The notes beneath the pieces were generated by a model. It saw nothing but the letters and a program-made list of their open reading frames with translations, had not been told where the DNA came from and ran no database searches. The position numbers were made by a program, and so were the translations under genes. Source: Sphaerulina vaccinii (taxonomy: Eukaryota > Ascomycota > Dothideomycetes > Mycosphaerellales > Mycosphaerellaceae). Taken from it: a DNA stretch of 64,000 nt. Shown here piece after piece: positions 21,999 through 32,959 of this stretch (the first letter of the stretch is position 1; every line of letters begins with the position of its first letter). Location: assembly GCA_022570795.1 (NCBI GenBank), contig JAKUDP010000014.1, positions 124,001 to 188,000 of the forward strand. The letters run 5' to 3'.

Positions 21999-24101
21999 AT
22001 GGCCACAGAAGAACCATCAAACGTCTCGCAAGAGTCACAAGAGACGCCCAAGATACCCGACTACCTCGTCAGTCCAAATGCCGTATTTGGCGATGAAGGC
22101 GTTGCGTGGCGTTATGGAAGAGCTCCAGACTACACCAAGACTCGAAAGGTGTGGGCCGAAGGTAAGTTGGTGCTATTCTGGCAATGTTACATACCACTGG
22201 CCAGGCCTGTCTCCTCGCTGCTACACAGAATCTCGCTCCTCACGAATCCTCGCACGTGGCAACCGTGTCCGAGCTACAATGACACGAGAGCCGACTTTCG
22301 AGGACCTGGGAGCCAAACAATTGCATGCCCAGCCATACATGACGAAATGTACAGGATGGTCTCGATTCTTGCTGTCCAGGTCCAGACCATGACACTTCGA
22401 CGATCACGGTCTGCGATCACGCCATGATCGCACACACTCCAGGCCATGTACAACACAACATAAGAAATAGTTGTGCTGACTGCCAATGAATAGGCAAGAC
22501 GATGAACCATGCCCCTGGCAGTCTAGAAGAAATGGTCGAGAATCTAGTCAAGAACTGGGAAGTTGAAGCATCATTCAAGCCACGCCTATCAGATTGGCGA
22601 ACGATCGATCATGAGAAGTACTCTTTCGCGATGGGAGGTGGTCCACCGAAGTATGTCCTCAACAAACTCTACTTCTATTCAGCATTTGCTAACATGATCA
22701 CGATAGGGACGCAGAGGACATGATCAGAGTTCGTGCAATCTTAACAACGCTTGACCTTTACCCAGCACTGACAATCTGTCTCATAGGTCGGCACATACAA
22801 TGGCATCATCACACCGAATGAGTACTACAGCCCAGAGAACTCGGACTTTGCTTCGAGTCACAAGACCTTCAAGCGCATGATGCCAACGTTCGCCTGGGAG
22901 GTGTTGGAAGTATACAGTGGTCCACCTAAAGTTGCATTTAGGTGGCGACACTGGGGCGTCATGAAGAATGGTAAGTCTAGTCTCAAGACGTTCGGGTCTG
23001 GTGTTCCACGCATGCTAAGTGTCATGTAGATTATGTAGGCTTCAACGAGTAAGTCAAGCCTCATGCCCTACACTACTACCGCGAGGGCTAACATATAGTA
23101 GCAAAGGCGAAAAGGTTACGGCCAAGGCACATGGTGGTCTCATTGACATCGAAGGACTTACTGTCGCAGGCGTTGACGACAAGATTCGACTACGAGATGT
23201 CCAGACCTGGATGGATCCGCTGGAGATGTTTCGACAAATTGCCCCACATGGCGTCGTCAATAAGGCTACGATGAATCGCAAGGTCGACAAGGAAGCAGCG
23301 CTTGACGTTGACCACGAGAGTGCAGAGGTTGTTCCCGAGGCAGCTGAAGCCGTTGTAAGCACTGAAGAAGTAAAGAACACACCTGAGCCAGTACAGGATA
23401 CTAGCGATGCCCAAGATACGCCGAAGCCCGAGCATACCTCACAGCAAGAAGACATCTTCAAGGATGCATCTGAGCACCAGGACGTACCCCAGCCAGAAGC
23501 TGATGATCGGTCAGAAGCAAAAGATGAGCATGCATATCTAGGCATGACAGTATCGTCCGATACACATACACAACAGACGCCTTCTCGTCCAGTGACTGTG
23601 GGTGTCACAGAGCCTTTGTCCAATGTCGATACTGAATCCTCAGCACACACTGTCGTCGAAAGTGCCGCCAAACAAGGAGCTGAACGAGAAGTCGAGGCAC
23701 CTCCCTCGAACGCTCCCACCCCGACTTCAATAATCGAACCTACCACATACCCAACAGAAACCCCTGCAACGACGACATCGGACACCGAAGCCCCAGATCC
23801 TACAGACATCCCTCGCTCAATCTACTCGTCCTCCATCACCGGAAATGTCGAAGACGTGATCAAAGCAGGCCAAACCGGTTCTGTTGCGGATGAGTCAAAG
23901 GCAACAGGCACCTTTGATAAGCACTTGGACAGCTCAGCTGACTTGGTGCATCCTCATCCTAAGAATGTGGAGAAGAGTGTGCAACCTCAGGCTGGAGAGG
24001 CTGTGGCTGTTGGTGAGCTGAGTGAGGAGACGAGGCTGACTCATGAGGAGATGAGTAGTTTTAAGGCGGGGGAGTGTCCATTTTTGATGAATAGGGAGTG
24101 A
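21999..24101 (+). CDS. SnoaL-like / pathogen-related-type protein with long acidic tail
   Basis: There are six exons: 21999-22161, 22494-22650, 22707-22728, 22787-22970, 23030-23048 and 23099-24101; 515 residues. The first 240 residues match a SnoaL-like protein family shared by fungi and plants (plant members are called pathogen-related proteins): GSLEEMVENLVKNWEVEASF, WRTIDHEKYSFAMGGGPP, FAWEVLEVYSGPPKVAFRWR and GLIDIEGLTVAGVDDKI..WMDPLEMF. The fold is an alpha+beta cone; the biochemical role is not established. Residues 260-500 are a Glu/Thr/Pro-rich, probably disordered tail (DTSDAQDTPKPEHTSQQED), an unusual addition. Two exons are only 22 and 19 bases; they are needed to keep the conserved frame. 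Confidence 0.85.
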
Positions 24102-26651
24102 GTTGCTTCAGCGTTGAGGGAGGGGGATGAGGACGAGTTGGAGTTGGATTTGTTCATCGCTCTTGGACGATGAGGACGAGTTGGAATTGTTCGTTCGAGG
24201 AGTCGCTTTCTATGTTGCTGTTGCTGAGGTAATGTCTGGCGGCTCTCCGTGTTCGGTCGCCCTCATGCATGGCGGCTCTGCTCTGAAGCCTGAGGCTGAC
24301 CATGGCGGTGCTTGCTCTTTTGTTCGGTATGTTGTTTCGTATTTGAGAGATGTTGTATGATGATTCTAGGTTGCTATTACTTGACTGCTGCTACTTTCCA
24401 CAGTCTATCATGACACACAGACTCTCCTTTCACGCATCCTGTTGTTTGTACTTCTGTACTCAGAAACACGCTTGCGCAGTCCTATTCGAGGTTCTGCATC
24501 CAGTGCTGAACAGCAAGGCGCGTTGCACCGCGGAAGTGTCGCGCTTCACACAAGACATTCTTGCTGATCGCGGCGCCTCTGAGTTGTCGCGAAGGTGTTT
24601 GGTGGTCAAAGTCTTCACTGCCGCCTGCCCTAACGGACCAGCTGTCCAATGAGGTCTGAATCAGCGAAGATGACGCCCCAAAAGTCTCTCGCTCCAGGCA
24701 GCACAGCAAATTTTCGGAAGTCACGCAGACAGGATCACAGCCTCACACCTCGAACTCTTTCTCCTGTGGTCTGTCTCACCATCATGAGAGCAAGATCGCC
24801 ATATTATTATTAGTCAATAAATGTGAGGGAGTTGGCACGTCGTGGTGTGCCTGAAACTCCGAGAGAACTCCCGCACGGTGCTTCTTGGAGTGTGGTCCCG
24901 ACACATTCCGCGAACAGCAACTTTGCCGCTTTAACAATACCATATTTCACCGCAAGCATCACAGGCATTGCTGTAGCATCCTATGGACGCACAATACCGT
25001 TCGACTGCGGTACACGAAGAAGCTGTGTCAAGTCGTCTGACAGCCAGACTTTTCATTCGAGCGTCACAGCAGGTTCTTGGCAGAATGATGACAAGCCTCC
25101 TCCGCCTTCGAATGACTCGATCGATTAGGCGAGTGGCCAAGTGCTGCGTTCATGCCATAGCAGGCAGTCACAGCCAGAAGATTGCAGTGGACAACTTCTC
25201 ATCGATCATCATGTGGGATCTTGTATCAGGCTGTCGTGAATTGATGAACTTGCTAGAGCGACAATAGATTATGGTACTAACGCGAGATGTGTTGTCCCCT
25301 CGAGCTTCCCCGTTCTGAGATAGCCGTCGTGCAGGGGAGGTGTGAGCTCGTGCAAGCAGTATCAAACTCTGTAGCGTTGCACAATTTCACCGCGAGAGGA
25401 AAGCCGCTCAATATCAGCAGCCTTGTGGTGAGTGAGTGAGTGTGCACCGAGAGCTGAACGGGCTCTGCGTCTGTGGCGAAGAAATCCGCAGCCGGCCTAC
25501 CGTACATACGTAGAAACAAAACGCACGGATGGCGTTCGAGGTCTAGTTGGGTGGCGGGTTCGGTACTGCCCGCTGTGACTCTTCTCTTCTCTTCCAGCAG
25601 CGAGAGAGGCTGACGCTTCAGGCCCAGCATGTCCCCTCGTCCTGCAATAAGATCCTCTCCCCAACACACAGCACCAGCAGCAGGCAGAATGTCCCCCATC
25701 CCACCTCTCACACTCATCACCTCGTTGTCGTCGAACTTGTAGCGCTTCATTGCCGCCTCCAATTGCGACCAACAGACGTCGGATGCTTGTTGAACTTGCT
25801 GTCTAAAGCAGTTTGCCGCCTACGCCAGGCCACCTCGTCCTTTATTCGAGTCATCTCATCGCCACTCGCCACGACCTTTAGACTCATTCTCCCTCTACTC
25901 TACTCATAATTGCTCAGCAATCTGCTGTTCCTGTACCAACGATACTCTCCACACCTACTTTACTCACTCCGACCACCTAAGCAACTACCCGATTACCCGA
26001 CCGCCTCTTCGACACACCTACGACTACCACGACTACACTCCGCTTCGCCTCACAGGCTGCGAGGACGGATCCGCACTTTGTTACGATATCCTGAGCCTGC
26101 CACAACAACGACGCTCTAGTCATCCTTTCCTACAACCAAATTCGACTCATACTGCCATCGGCCGGTGCCACGCGCCTCTCCACTCAGCCTCGACGGCTTA
26201 ACGACACTCATCAACTGTTACATCACCAGCAGTGTCGAAATGAATCTCTTTATGATTACCCAGAAGCGCACCCTCGTCAACAGCTCAGTCACGTTCACGA
26301 AGTCCACCATCGATATTGCCGCCACCGAAGGACCAAAGTGGTGAACTTACCACTTTACCATCGATCAACTCACTGTATAGCGGAAGAGCCACACTCTTAA
26401 GACGCTTAGCAGTATTACAACATCACGGAAGAGACGATTTGAACAGACTGAGTTGGTTGACTTGACTGGACCTCACTTGAGACCCAGTACGACACATCCC
26501 TCGAGACTCGACGAACCCAGATCGCGTCAACGAGGAACTTCAACACATGTTTACGCGTGTTGAAACTTAGCATTGGAAGGCGCAACGGTTTATTTCACAT
26601 TTTCGGCAACAACACTTCACTTGACGCACTTGTTGCATCACACGGCGCAGA
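24102..26651. promoter_or_regulatory. Long upstream region of the cyclin gene
   Basis: About 2.5 kb without a supported gene. The last kilobase (25.6-26.2 kb) is rich in C/T and CACCAC-type stretches typical of fungal promoters and long 5' leaders, as is common for G1-type cyclin genes. A 34-codon upstream ORF lies at 26240. Otherwise nothing recognisable. Confidence 0.45.
26240..26344 (+). other. Possible upstream ORF in the cyclin leader
   Basis: An ATG followed by 34 codons (MNLFMITQKRTLVNSSV...) and TGA, about 310 bases before the cyclin start. If the transcript begins in the pyrimidine-rich region this would be an upstream ORF able to dampen translation. Transcript start is unknown, so this is tentative. 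Confidence 0.25.
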
Positions 26652-28777
26652 ATGAACTCGGAAAGTGAGGTTCACAGCGCTGATGGTCTTGTACCATACA
26701 CAAACCACTATGGGCCATACGAGCAATCGATAGGCTCCTCGACGGGTTCTTCGCAGACTTCTGTCTTCTCGGATGCTTCATCAGCTTCAAGCTCGATCGC
26801 CACAACGATCTCAGATGACTTCCGCAGCACTCAGGAGGAACGATTACCCGAGATATGCTACGAACTACTACAATATGCAAATGAAGACGCGGCGCAGAGG
26901 CAGCACCAGGCCTGTCCGGACCTTAAGCAGCGTCCATCATATGCAAATGTTACATCGGTACCAGCACCACAACACACGAACCCACGGCGATCTTCGTTGT
27001 GCAGGGCTCAAAAGCCACCACCACTTGTCAGGCAACGCGATCGAACGCGCAACTTCGTCGACAACCTCGTCGGTAAGGAAACTGTAGAAACCTGGTCCTG
27101 ATAGATCCCTCGCTAATGATTTGGAAAGACTCTGCCACACAAATGGTGGAGGTCATATGGCCCCTGTCTGTTGTTCCATGTCGTGCCGAAGCTGGTGCGC
27201 GTGGTGTCCTACCATTGCGAACATACATTGAAGAGACTCTGAAGAGATCCAAGACTAGCTACTCGACGCTTCAGGTCGCGCTCTACTATCTCGTGCTGAT
27301 CCGTCCGCACGTGCCTGAGACCGATTTCACCATGGAGCAGACAGTGGATTGTCCGAATGAGCGTGCATTGATGTGCGGTCGACGCATGTTCCTCGCTGCA
27401 CTGATTCTCGCCTCGAAGTATTTGCAAGATCGCAACTACTCTGCCAAAGCTTGGAGCAAGATGTCTGGCTTGAAGGTCTGCGAGATCAATGCGAACGAAC
27501 GCAACTTCTTGAGCAAGATCAACTGGAAGCTCCACATCTCGAAACCTGCTTTCGAGAAGTGGCAGACAATTGTGTTGAGGTACTCGCCAAACGCACCACC
27601 ATCATCACCTGGCTGGGGAGTTCTCTGCGGTGGTGGCTCGATGTGGAAGCGCATGATCCCACGGCTCACTCCAGAACTTGACAACCTGCCAATGATGGAG
27701 AACAAGCTCATGGTCGACTACTTTCCACCGTCGTACTCCGATCTGGCCTCGCCAGCGACACCGACTCCCAACAGGGACGCGCTCACGCTGGCACAGCTCG
27801 AGTCGACTTCGCAAGAGACCACACCTACTCCATCGACAGTGCTGCCATGTCTCGAGCCAAATCCAAATGTGGTGCCACCAATGCCGACCTTGGCTCGCTT
27901 GGGTCCATTGCCAACACCAGTCATGACGCCTCAATCGGTCGCCTCAAGTACTCCTGCTGCGAGTGCTTATGGTTCCCGACGATCGTCCGTGTGCTCTGCC
28001 ATGGCGATTGCACAAAAGACGGGTCACAACAGATGTGCCATCGACGAACACTTCAACCAATACCCCCGCTTCACAAGACGTCCAAACAGCCCATACTACT
28101 CCAGTCCAGAATCGATGATGTCTGACAACTCCCGCTCTTCACGCTCTTCCTCGATATCCTCAGTATCAACAGCATCCTCGACTATGGCGCCTCGAGCGTG
28201 CTTGGCACGCCAGGCGACTTGCCGAAATGCTGGATTGCTCTCATCACGACCAATCAAAGAGGAGCACATTGGAAGTGCCGTCAAGCCAATCATCATCGAC
28301 GACGACATGGAGATGGTTGGCAGCCCGATGCAAGCAGACTTCTCTGTCAGTGAGAAAGTCTTGCACGCACCGCATCGACACAGCCGTGGTCCCAAGCACC
28401 ATGCCACACAGCCCGTGGCCGCTTGTGCTACAGAGAAGAGCAAGAAGCGAGGTCGCACCCATGGCGGTCATCGTCGCTCTGAACTTCAAGAAGAAGTTCG
28501 ATATCAATTGGAAGAGTCTCTCGACGACGATTCGATGGACCTTGACGACCGCATCACCCCGCCACCAGCAGCTGGACTTGCATCAAGCATGCTGAATCGT
28601 GGACCATCCCTGGTCTCGTACAGGAATGTACAGCCTGCTGCCACGATCAGTGGTACGTGGGACTATGGAAGAATTCCAGTGCAGAAGAACGACGGCAAGA
28701 AGCGGACTTGCTGCTCTGCTACTAGCAACATGTCTATGTCTATATCTCCCGCGCCACTATACGGCGAGGTAGCATAG
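26652..28777 (+). CDS. Pcl1/2-type cyclin (Pho85-family partner)
   Basis: Cyclin expected to activate a Pho85-type kinase in G1 and polarity control. Exon 1 is 26652-27072 and exon 2 is 27129-28777 (GTAAGG..GGAAAG intron of 56 bases); 689 residues. The cyclin box starts near residue 150 and includes VLPLRTYIEETLKRSKTSYS, VALYYLVLIRP, CGRRMFLAALILASKYLQDR, YSAKAWSKMSGLKVCEINAN and ERNFLSKINWKLHISKPAFE, diagnostic of the Pcl branch. The N-terminal 140 residues are Ser-rich. The C-terminal 380 residues are Pro/Ser/Thr-rich with SP/TP sites, consistent with phosphorylation-driven turnover. The specific kinase is inferred. Confidence 0.9.
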
Positions 28778-29196
28778 CGAAGACTTTTGAACCACAAATG
28801 GTACCGCCACATCATTGTACTGTACAACGACTTGAGCATGTGCATGGTCATGAACAGGACACGAGAGACAATGGCGTTCCCTGGTTGTATATGTAATACT
28901 ATCGCGAAGATATCCAATGAAAGCGAAGTGTTTATTGATCTTCTTGCCTGTGACGAGTTATGTGTGACTGCGCTAATAGACACCATCCAGGCATATCAAT
29001 CGTGGTATTCTACGACGCCATTGCGAGGCACTCAGGCAAGTTTCTCTCCTCGACAGCGCTTTGGCCTACGCAAACGACCACAACATGAGTGGCATAGTCA
29101 GCAACCGGCCACGGAGAAACCAGGAACAAAAAGCAAGAAGCACCATGCGCGGACTTCGAGCTAAGAGCGATGAAGCTCCAAAGACACAAAAAGTGC
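28778..29196. other. Intergenic, no gene seen
   Basis: 419 bases between the cyclin stop and the leftward-transcribed array RNA copy 11. Nothing recognisable apart from weak T-rich stretches. Confidence 0.4.
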
Positions 29197-29404
29197 AAAA
29201 AAGTCGCCGTCGTCGCCTGGAAGCAATCCCGAAAATCGGCCGACTAAGTCTGTCAATCGGCTTAGCTCTTTAATACTGCTGCTGCTATGTCAAACATCAT
29301 GCCCATCGCCTCCGTCGCTAGAAAGCGGCCGCTCTCCAAGAAGAGTTGTTATATGAGAATCTTGATGATTTACTGATCTTGCCACTAGACTAAGACGACT
29401 GTTG
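29197..29404 (-). ncRNA. Array RNA copy 11 (long class)
   Basis: Same long class as copies 4 and 5: AGTCTAGTGGCAAGATCAG, AAATCATCAAGATT, ATATAACAACTCTTCT and TTTCTAGCGACGGAGGCGATG. The closing helix is GUCGUC with GGCGAC, so U-G became G-C by a change in the 3' strand. TATA upstream (CATATACACC). The terminator is TTTTTT. Confidence 0.8.
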
Positions 29405-29503
29405 AGAAGAAGAGAAAGGTGGGTGTATATGATGATTACTTACTATAGCGAATTGATTGCCAAAAGTTGAAGCGAGGAGGGTGAAAGGAGGATGAAGGGA
29501 GGC

Positions 29504-29651
29504 AAAACAATCGCCTTGAAGCAAGCGCGTGATATTGTGGTCACATCTTGCGACGTCTATTGTGCGTCGCAGTAAGAGACAGGTATGTGTTCTCAAGCAT
29601 CGGCTATGCTGACGACTTACTGGTATCCCGCTACACCACGGACGACTGTTG
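29504..29651 (-). ncRNA. Array RNA copy 12
   Basis: Upstream TTGGGGTATATG. The closing helix is ACAGUCGUC with GGCGAUUGU. The D-arm-like part is TGGTGTAGCGGGATACCA; the second arm is CGUCAGC-AUA-GCCGAUG. A private 7-bp hairpin UGCGACG..CGUCGCA occupies the middle and CUUG-CUU-CAAG precedes the 3' strand. The terminator is TTTT. Confidence 0.84.
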
Positions 29652-29733
29652 AGGAGATGAAGATTCTGGCAAGTCATATACCCCAATTGGTCGGTTTGAG
29701 GTGTAATAAAAGAATATCGCTCAGACTACAAGC

Positions 29734-29881
29734 AAAACAATCGCCTCTTCACAGGCTATTGTCAAGGCGGACCATTTGAAGGCTAGAGAGGCCTTCAGTT
29801 CGTGTATACCTTGTTATAACATCACGCATCAGCTATGCCAACGACTTACAGCTCATTCCGCTACACCACGGACGACTGTTG
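29734..29881 (-). ncRNA. Array RNA copy 13
   Basis: Upstream TTTGGAGGTACATC. The closing helix is ACAGUCGUC with GGCGAUUGU. The second arm CGUUGGC-AUA-GCUGAUG uses U-G and G-U pairs. A private perfect hairpin GAAGGC-CUCUCUA-GCCUUC. The terminator is TTTT. Confidence 0.83.
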
Positions 29882-29977
29882 AGATAATAAGATTTGGACT
29901 AATTGATGTACCTCCAAATGTTCTGTTTCAAGAATAGCAAAAAGGAGTCTTGCACGCTGAAAGTGCGAAGGAATGGC

Positions 29978-30127
29978 AAAACAATCGCCACCCAAAGGTA
30001 GTGAAATGGACATGAAGACTCCCTAGAGGCTCAAGAAGCCTCCAAACTGTCTATGTCATGTCAAACTGTCAAGCATCAGCTTTGCTAACGACTTATTCCT
30101 CTTGCCACTAGGCCAAGACGACTGTTG
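29978..30127 (-). ncRNA. Array RNA copy 14
   Basis: The closing helix is ACAGUCGUC with GGCGAUUGU. The A-box-like part is TGGCCTAGTGGC; the second arm is CGUUAGC-AAA-GCUGAUG. A private hairpin GAGGCU-UCUUG-AGCCUC, then ACC-UUUG-GGU before the 3' strand. The terminator is TTTT. No strong TATA. Confidence 0.8.
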
Positions 30128-30233
30128 AGAGTCCACAATTCCAAGAGAACATGAACCTCTTTAGTCTGCTAGGTGGAGGGCAAAAGCACACAGCAAGGCT
30201 ATGAGAGTGGCACCTGTATTGGCAAATGTAAGA

Positions 30234-30375
30234 GCAAGACAATCGCTTCGTGTAGGACGTGCCGCAACCCTGGACAGGTCATTTGGGCCTGGACACTTGT
30301 TTGCACACCCTCAACAACTAGCACTCAATTCAGAGCGACTTACAGGTCTACCACTGCACCATGGACGACTTGTTG
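30234..30375 (-). ncRNA. Array RNA copy 15, terminator altered
   Basis: 5' part CAACAAGTCGTCCATGGTGCAGTGGTAGACC with a complete D-arm. The second arm is a different 5-bp stem, CGCUC..GAGUG. The 3' end is AGCGATTGTCTTGC: the T-run is broken by C, so termination may be impaired. Closest to copy 26. Confidence 0.6.
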
Positions 30376-30472
30376 AGAAGACACGTCTCTAGCTAGTATA
30401 TCATAGTCCAAAGACATGTTCACTTGGCAAAAGAACAGGAAGTGTGCTACAACTGTATACGAACTGAGAAGC

Positions 30473-30633
30473 AAAACAATCGCTGCCTATCTATCATCTA
30501 TGCGTCTATTCCGTAGCTCTATTCGATCATCCCCACTGCATAGTACAGTAGGGTATTCGAACAGTCACAGCTTCCAAGCACCCAAGCTTCCGAGTGACTT
30601 ACTGCTTGCGCTATAACGTCGAAGACGATCGTT
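30473..30633 (-). ncRNA. Array RNA copy 16, divergent
   Basis: The closing helix is AACGAUCGU with GCGAUUGUU. The A-box segment is changed (TTATAGCGCAAGCAG). The second arm CACUC..GGGUG still pairs (5 bp) although the sequence differs. The terminator is TTTT. Confidence 0.6.
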
Positions 30634-30773
30634 ACGTTATCAAGATTCAATGAGCTCATGTATGTTATTTGCTGTCTTCGAGATTTGGAATGCTAGACTC
30701 GGTCGAGTACACTGCAGCGATATTCTCGCACGCGGCATTGATGGGTCATGTATGATTCTGCATTCATATATCT

Positions 30774-30932
30774 CAACAGTCGTCCGTGGTCTAGCGGTAA
30801 ACTTGTAAGACAGTTCAGAAGGATTGCTTAGTAGTCTCTCACAGATCCTGAGCGTATCAGACCAAATGTTTCTGGTACTGGAAGATCTCCCGGCTTTCCT
30901 ATGGCTTATGGCGATTGTTGTGCTACCTTTTT
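30774..30932 (+). ncRNA. Array RNA copy 17, diverging from copies 11-16
   Basis: First rightward unit of this region. 5' ACAGTCGTCCGTGGTCTAGCGGTAA and 3' GGCGATTGTTG are intact, but the T-run is displaced to about 30928. The second arm is unrecognisable. CATATATC lies only about 5 bases upstream, so the promoter is unusual. Confidence 0.6.
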
Positions 30933-31007
30933 GCCCTCCATTCAACACTTTTGTTCCCGTCATGGCTGTCAATGTGATTTCATATATGATCCCCTTCTTG
31001 TCACTTT

Positions 31008-31155
31008 CAAGCAGTCATCCAGGCTCCGTGGCCTATTAAGCAAGTCGTTGGCATAGCTGATGTATGACCTTGCGGTGGTTCAGAGCCTGACAACAAGTCA
31101 AGAGGCTTGTATTTAGGGTCTACCTCTTCAGCCACAAGGAAAAAGGAGAGTCTTT
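31008..31155 (+). ncRNA. Array RNA copy 18, 3' end degenerate
   Basis: TATA CATATATG at about -27. 5' GCAGTCATCCAGGCTCCGTGGCCTATTAAGC; the second arm is CGUUGGC-AUA-GCUGAUG. No GGCGATTG strand is found at the expected 3' end, so the closing helix is lost; a TTTT run exists near 31152. Probably a pseudogene copy. Confidence 0.5.
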
Positions 31156-31244
31156 TGCATGTCTTTTGCCTTTTTCTGCGAGACTTTGCTCTATGTCGTC
31201 GGCGGTAGAGTGGCATTCATATATGATTTCCTTCTTGTCACTTT

Positions 31245-31392
31245 CATCCAGTCGTCCAGGCTCCGTGGCCTAGTCAGGAAGTCGTTAGCAAAGCTGATGC
31301 TGGACCGCGCAATTGTTGAGTATCAACGAACAAGTCAATATTGTCGTCTTGATCTCTTTCTTGACTTGATGCGACGAAAGGACGATTGTTTT
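31245..31392 (+). ncRNA. Array RNA copy 19
   Basis: TATA CATATATG at about -27. The closing helix is CAGUCGUCC with GGACGAUUG (9 bp); U-A replaces the usual U-G. The A-box-like part is TGGCCTAGTCAG and the second arm CGUUAGC-AAA-GCUGAUG. The terminator is TTTT, 40 bases before the stop of the opposing thioesterase gene. Confidence 0.82.
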
Positions 31393-31431
31393 GCACTTTC
31401 TCGCCCTTGCCGATGTTGTTTTGCTCTGCCA

Positions 31432-32465
31432 TCACAACTTCTCCCTCACACTTCCCTCCTTCAGCACATAATAAGCCTCCTGCGTACAACTAGCAATCAA
31501 CCCACCCTCCTTCGTAAAGATCCTAGTCTCAACTAGCCCTCTCCTCCTCCCACTCCAAGGACTCCTAGCTTCCACATACACCAACTCATCAGCTCGGAAG
31601 CCCTTATGCGCATGAAAACATATGGTATGATTCAAACTCGTAAATCGATCAAAGTCAGCAGTCGTAGGCGTCCTGGTCTCATCACCAAGAACGGGTTGCC
31701 CTAAGGAAAGTCCGTGTACGGTGGGTGGACAACTTAGGACGTGGTAATCTGATAGCGCGATGATTCCGAGGACATGGAACTTTGAGTCCGAGGAGGAGAT
31801 GGGAGGTGAGACTGTTGCTACGATTGTGTGTACGAGATGTTCTGGTAGAGATTTCTCGGGACGATAGCCTGGCATTCTGTAGTTGTCGAGAGAGAGGCGT
31901 TGAAATCGCATCCATGGACCTTGGTCAGAACGGTTCTCATCGAGGTCGTCTAATGTGATCTCAGAAACGTTTGTTGAGGTTGCTCGTTGGGGCGTGTGTT
32001 CGAGGCTGGGACCTCCCATTGCTTCGGCTCGAACGAAAGAACAGGTTACGTGGGTGATGACTTTGCCATTTTGAGTTGTGGTGACAAGTCGGCTTGCGAA
32101 GCGGCCTCCATCGGTGAGACTTTGGACTTTGAGTTGCATCTTGTGTTTGGCGGAAGGTCCTGCTAGGAGTTGGATATGTAGCATGTCGATGGCAAAGTCA
32201 TTGGTCACTGTTTCGTAGGCTGCGGCTGCCGCCAGACCTGCTAGAATCCCGCCCGGGACGACTTGGGAATTTGGCCATGTCCAAGGCAGTTGTACGTTCT
32301 GGTATGTGTCCTAATGCAATGTTAGCATGTGGACAGTGATGAACCACATTTCAGGGAACTACTGACAGGTCCAAGCTGCTCGATCTTGAGGCCTTGTTCA
32401 AGCCCGACCTTCGGAGGTGTAGACCGAAAGACACTGCCTGGCCGTGATCTTGGGCCATCGAACAT
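31432..32465 (-). CDS. Acyl-CoA thioesterase, TesB/ACOT8 double-hotdog type
   Basis: Hydrolyses acyl-CoA to free acid and CoA. Exon 1 is 32465-32367 and exon 2 is 32310-31432; 325 residues. The N-terminal hotdog starts KVGLEQGLKIEQLGPDTYQN and contains VVPGGILAGLAAAAAYETV (where family members have a Gly-Gly-rich turn) and DGGRFASRLVTTTQNGKVI. The C-terminal hotdog has FTSLNHTICFHAH, SPWSGRRRGLVETRIFTKEG and IASCTQEAYYV, with a plausible catalytic Gln. Bacterial and mammalian members have Asp in the SLDH position; here it is Asn. There is no C-terminal SKL-type peroxisome signal, although the C-terminal KL is noted. Start taken at MFDGPRSRPGSVF; an upstream in-frame Met at 32579 is possible. 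Confidence 0.85.
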
Positions 32466-32959
32466 CTTCTCTAGGTGGTGTTGACGATCTTGATGGAAGG
32501 TAGCTGCTTGTTGAGTTGCTAGACACGGATATGTTGCGAGAAGAACTGGCGAAGTCCTTGGCCAACTCAGCCTCGGCAAGTCAGTGCGTGATCACATTTC
32601 GACTTAACGTTACAGACAAATGCCTGATCACATGTAATAGAAGCTCAATGTGACGATGTGAGATGAGTGAAGCGAATACGATGATGACAAGAGACGTGTG
32701 TTGTAATGTTTTGGAGACCGAACACGTTGAAGACTTCATCAAAGTGGAGCCAGCGCCAAAGGCCCGAAGTGTCACCGGCCGTCGATAGAAGTGATCTACT
32801 TCACGCGTTCTTCTCTGCATTGCCAGAGCTATTCTTCTCTGCATTCTCACAGCTACTGCGCTCATGAGATCGCAGATCTGGTGCCATCCAAGATCCTCCG
32901 AGCTTCCAGACATGGACAATCAAGCGGATCTCTCGACTCTATTGAGTATCATCCGCGCT
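32466..32959. other. Intergenic with a repeat related to 36.85-37.13 kb
   Basis: The segment 32810-32900 contains TCTCTGCATT..CTACTGCGCTCATGAG..CGCAGATCTG, which recurs in diverged form at 36.85-37.13 kb. No supported gene. Confidence 0.45.
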
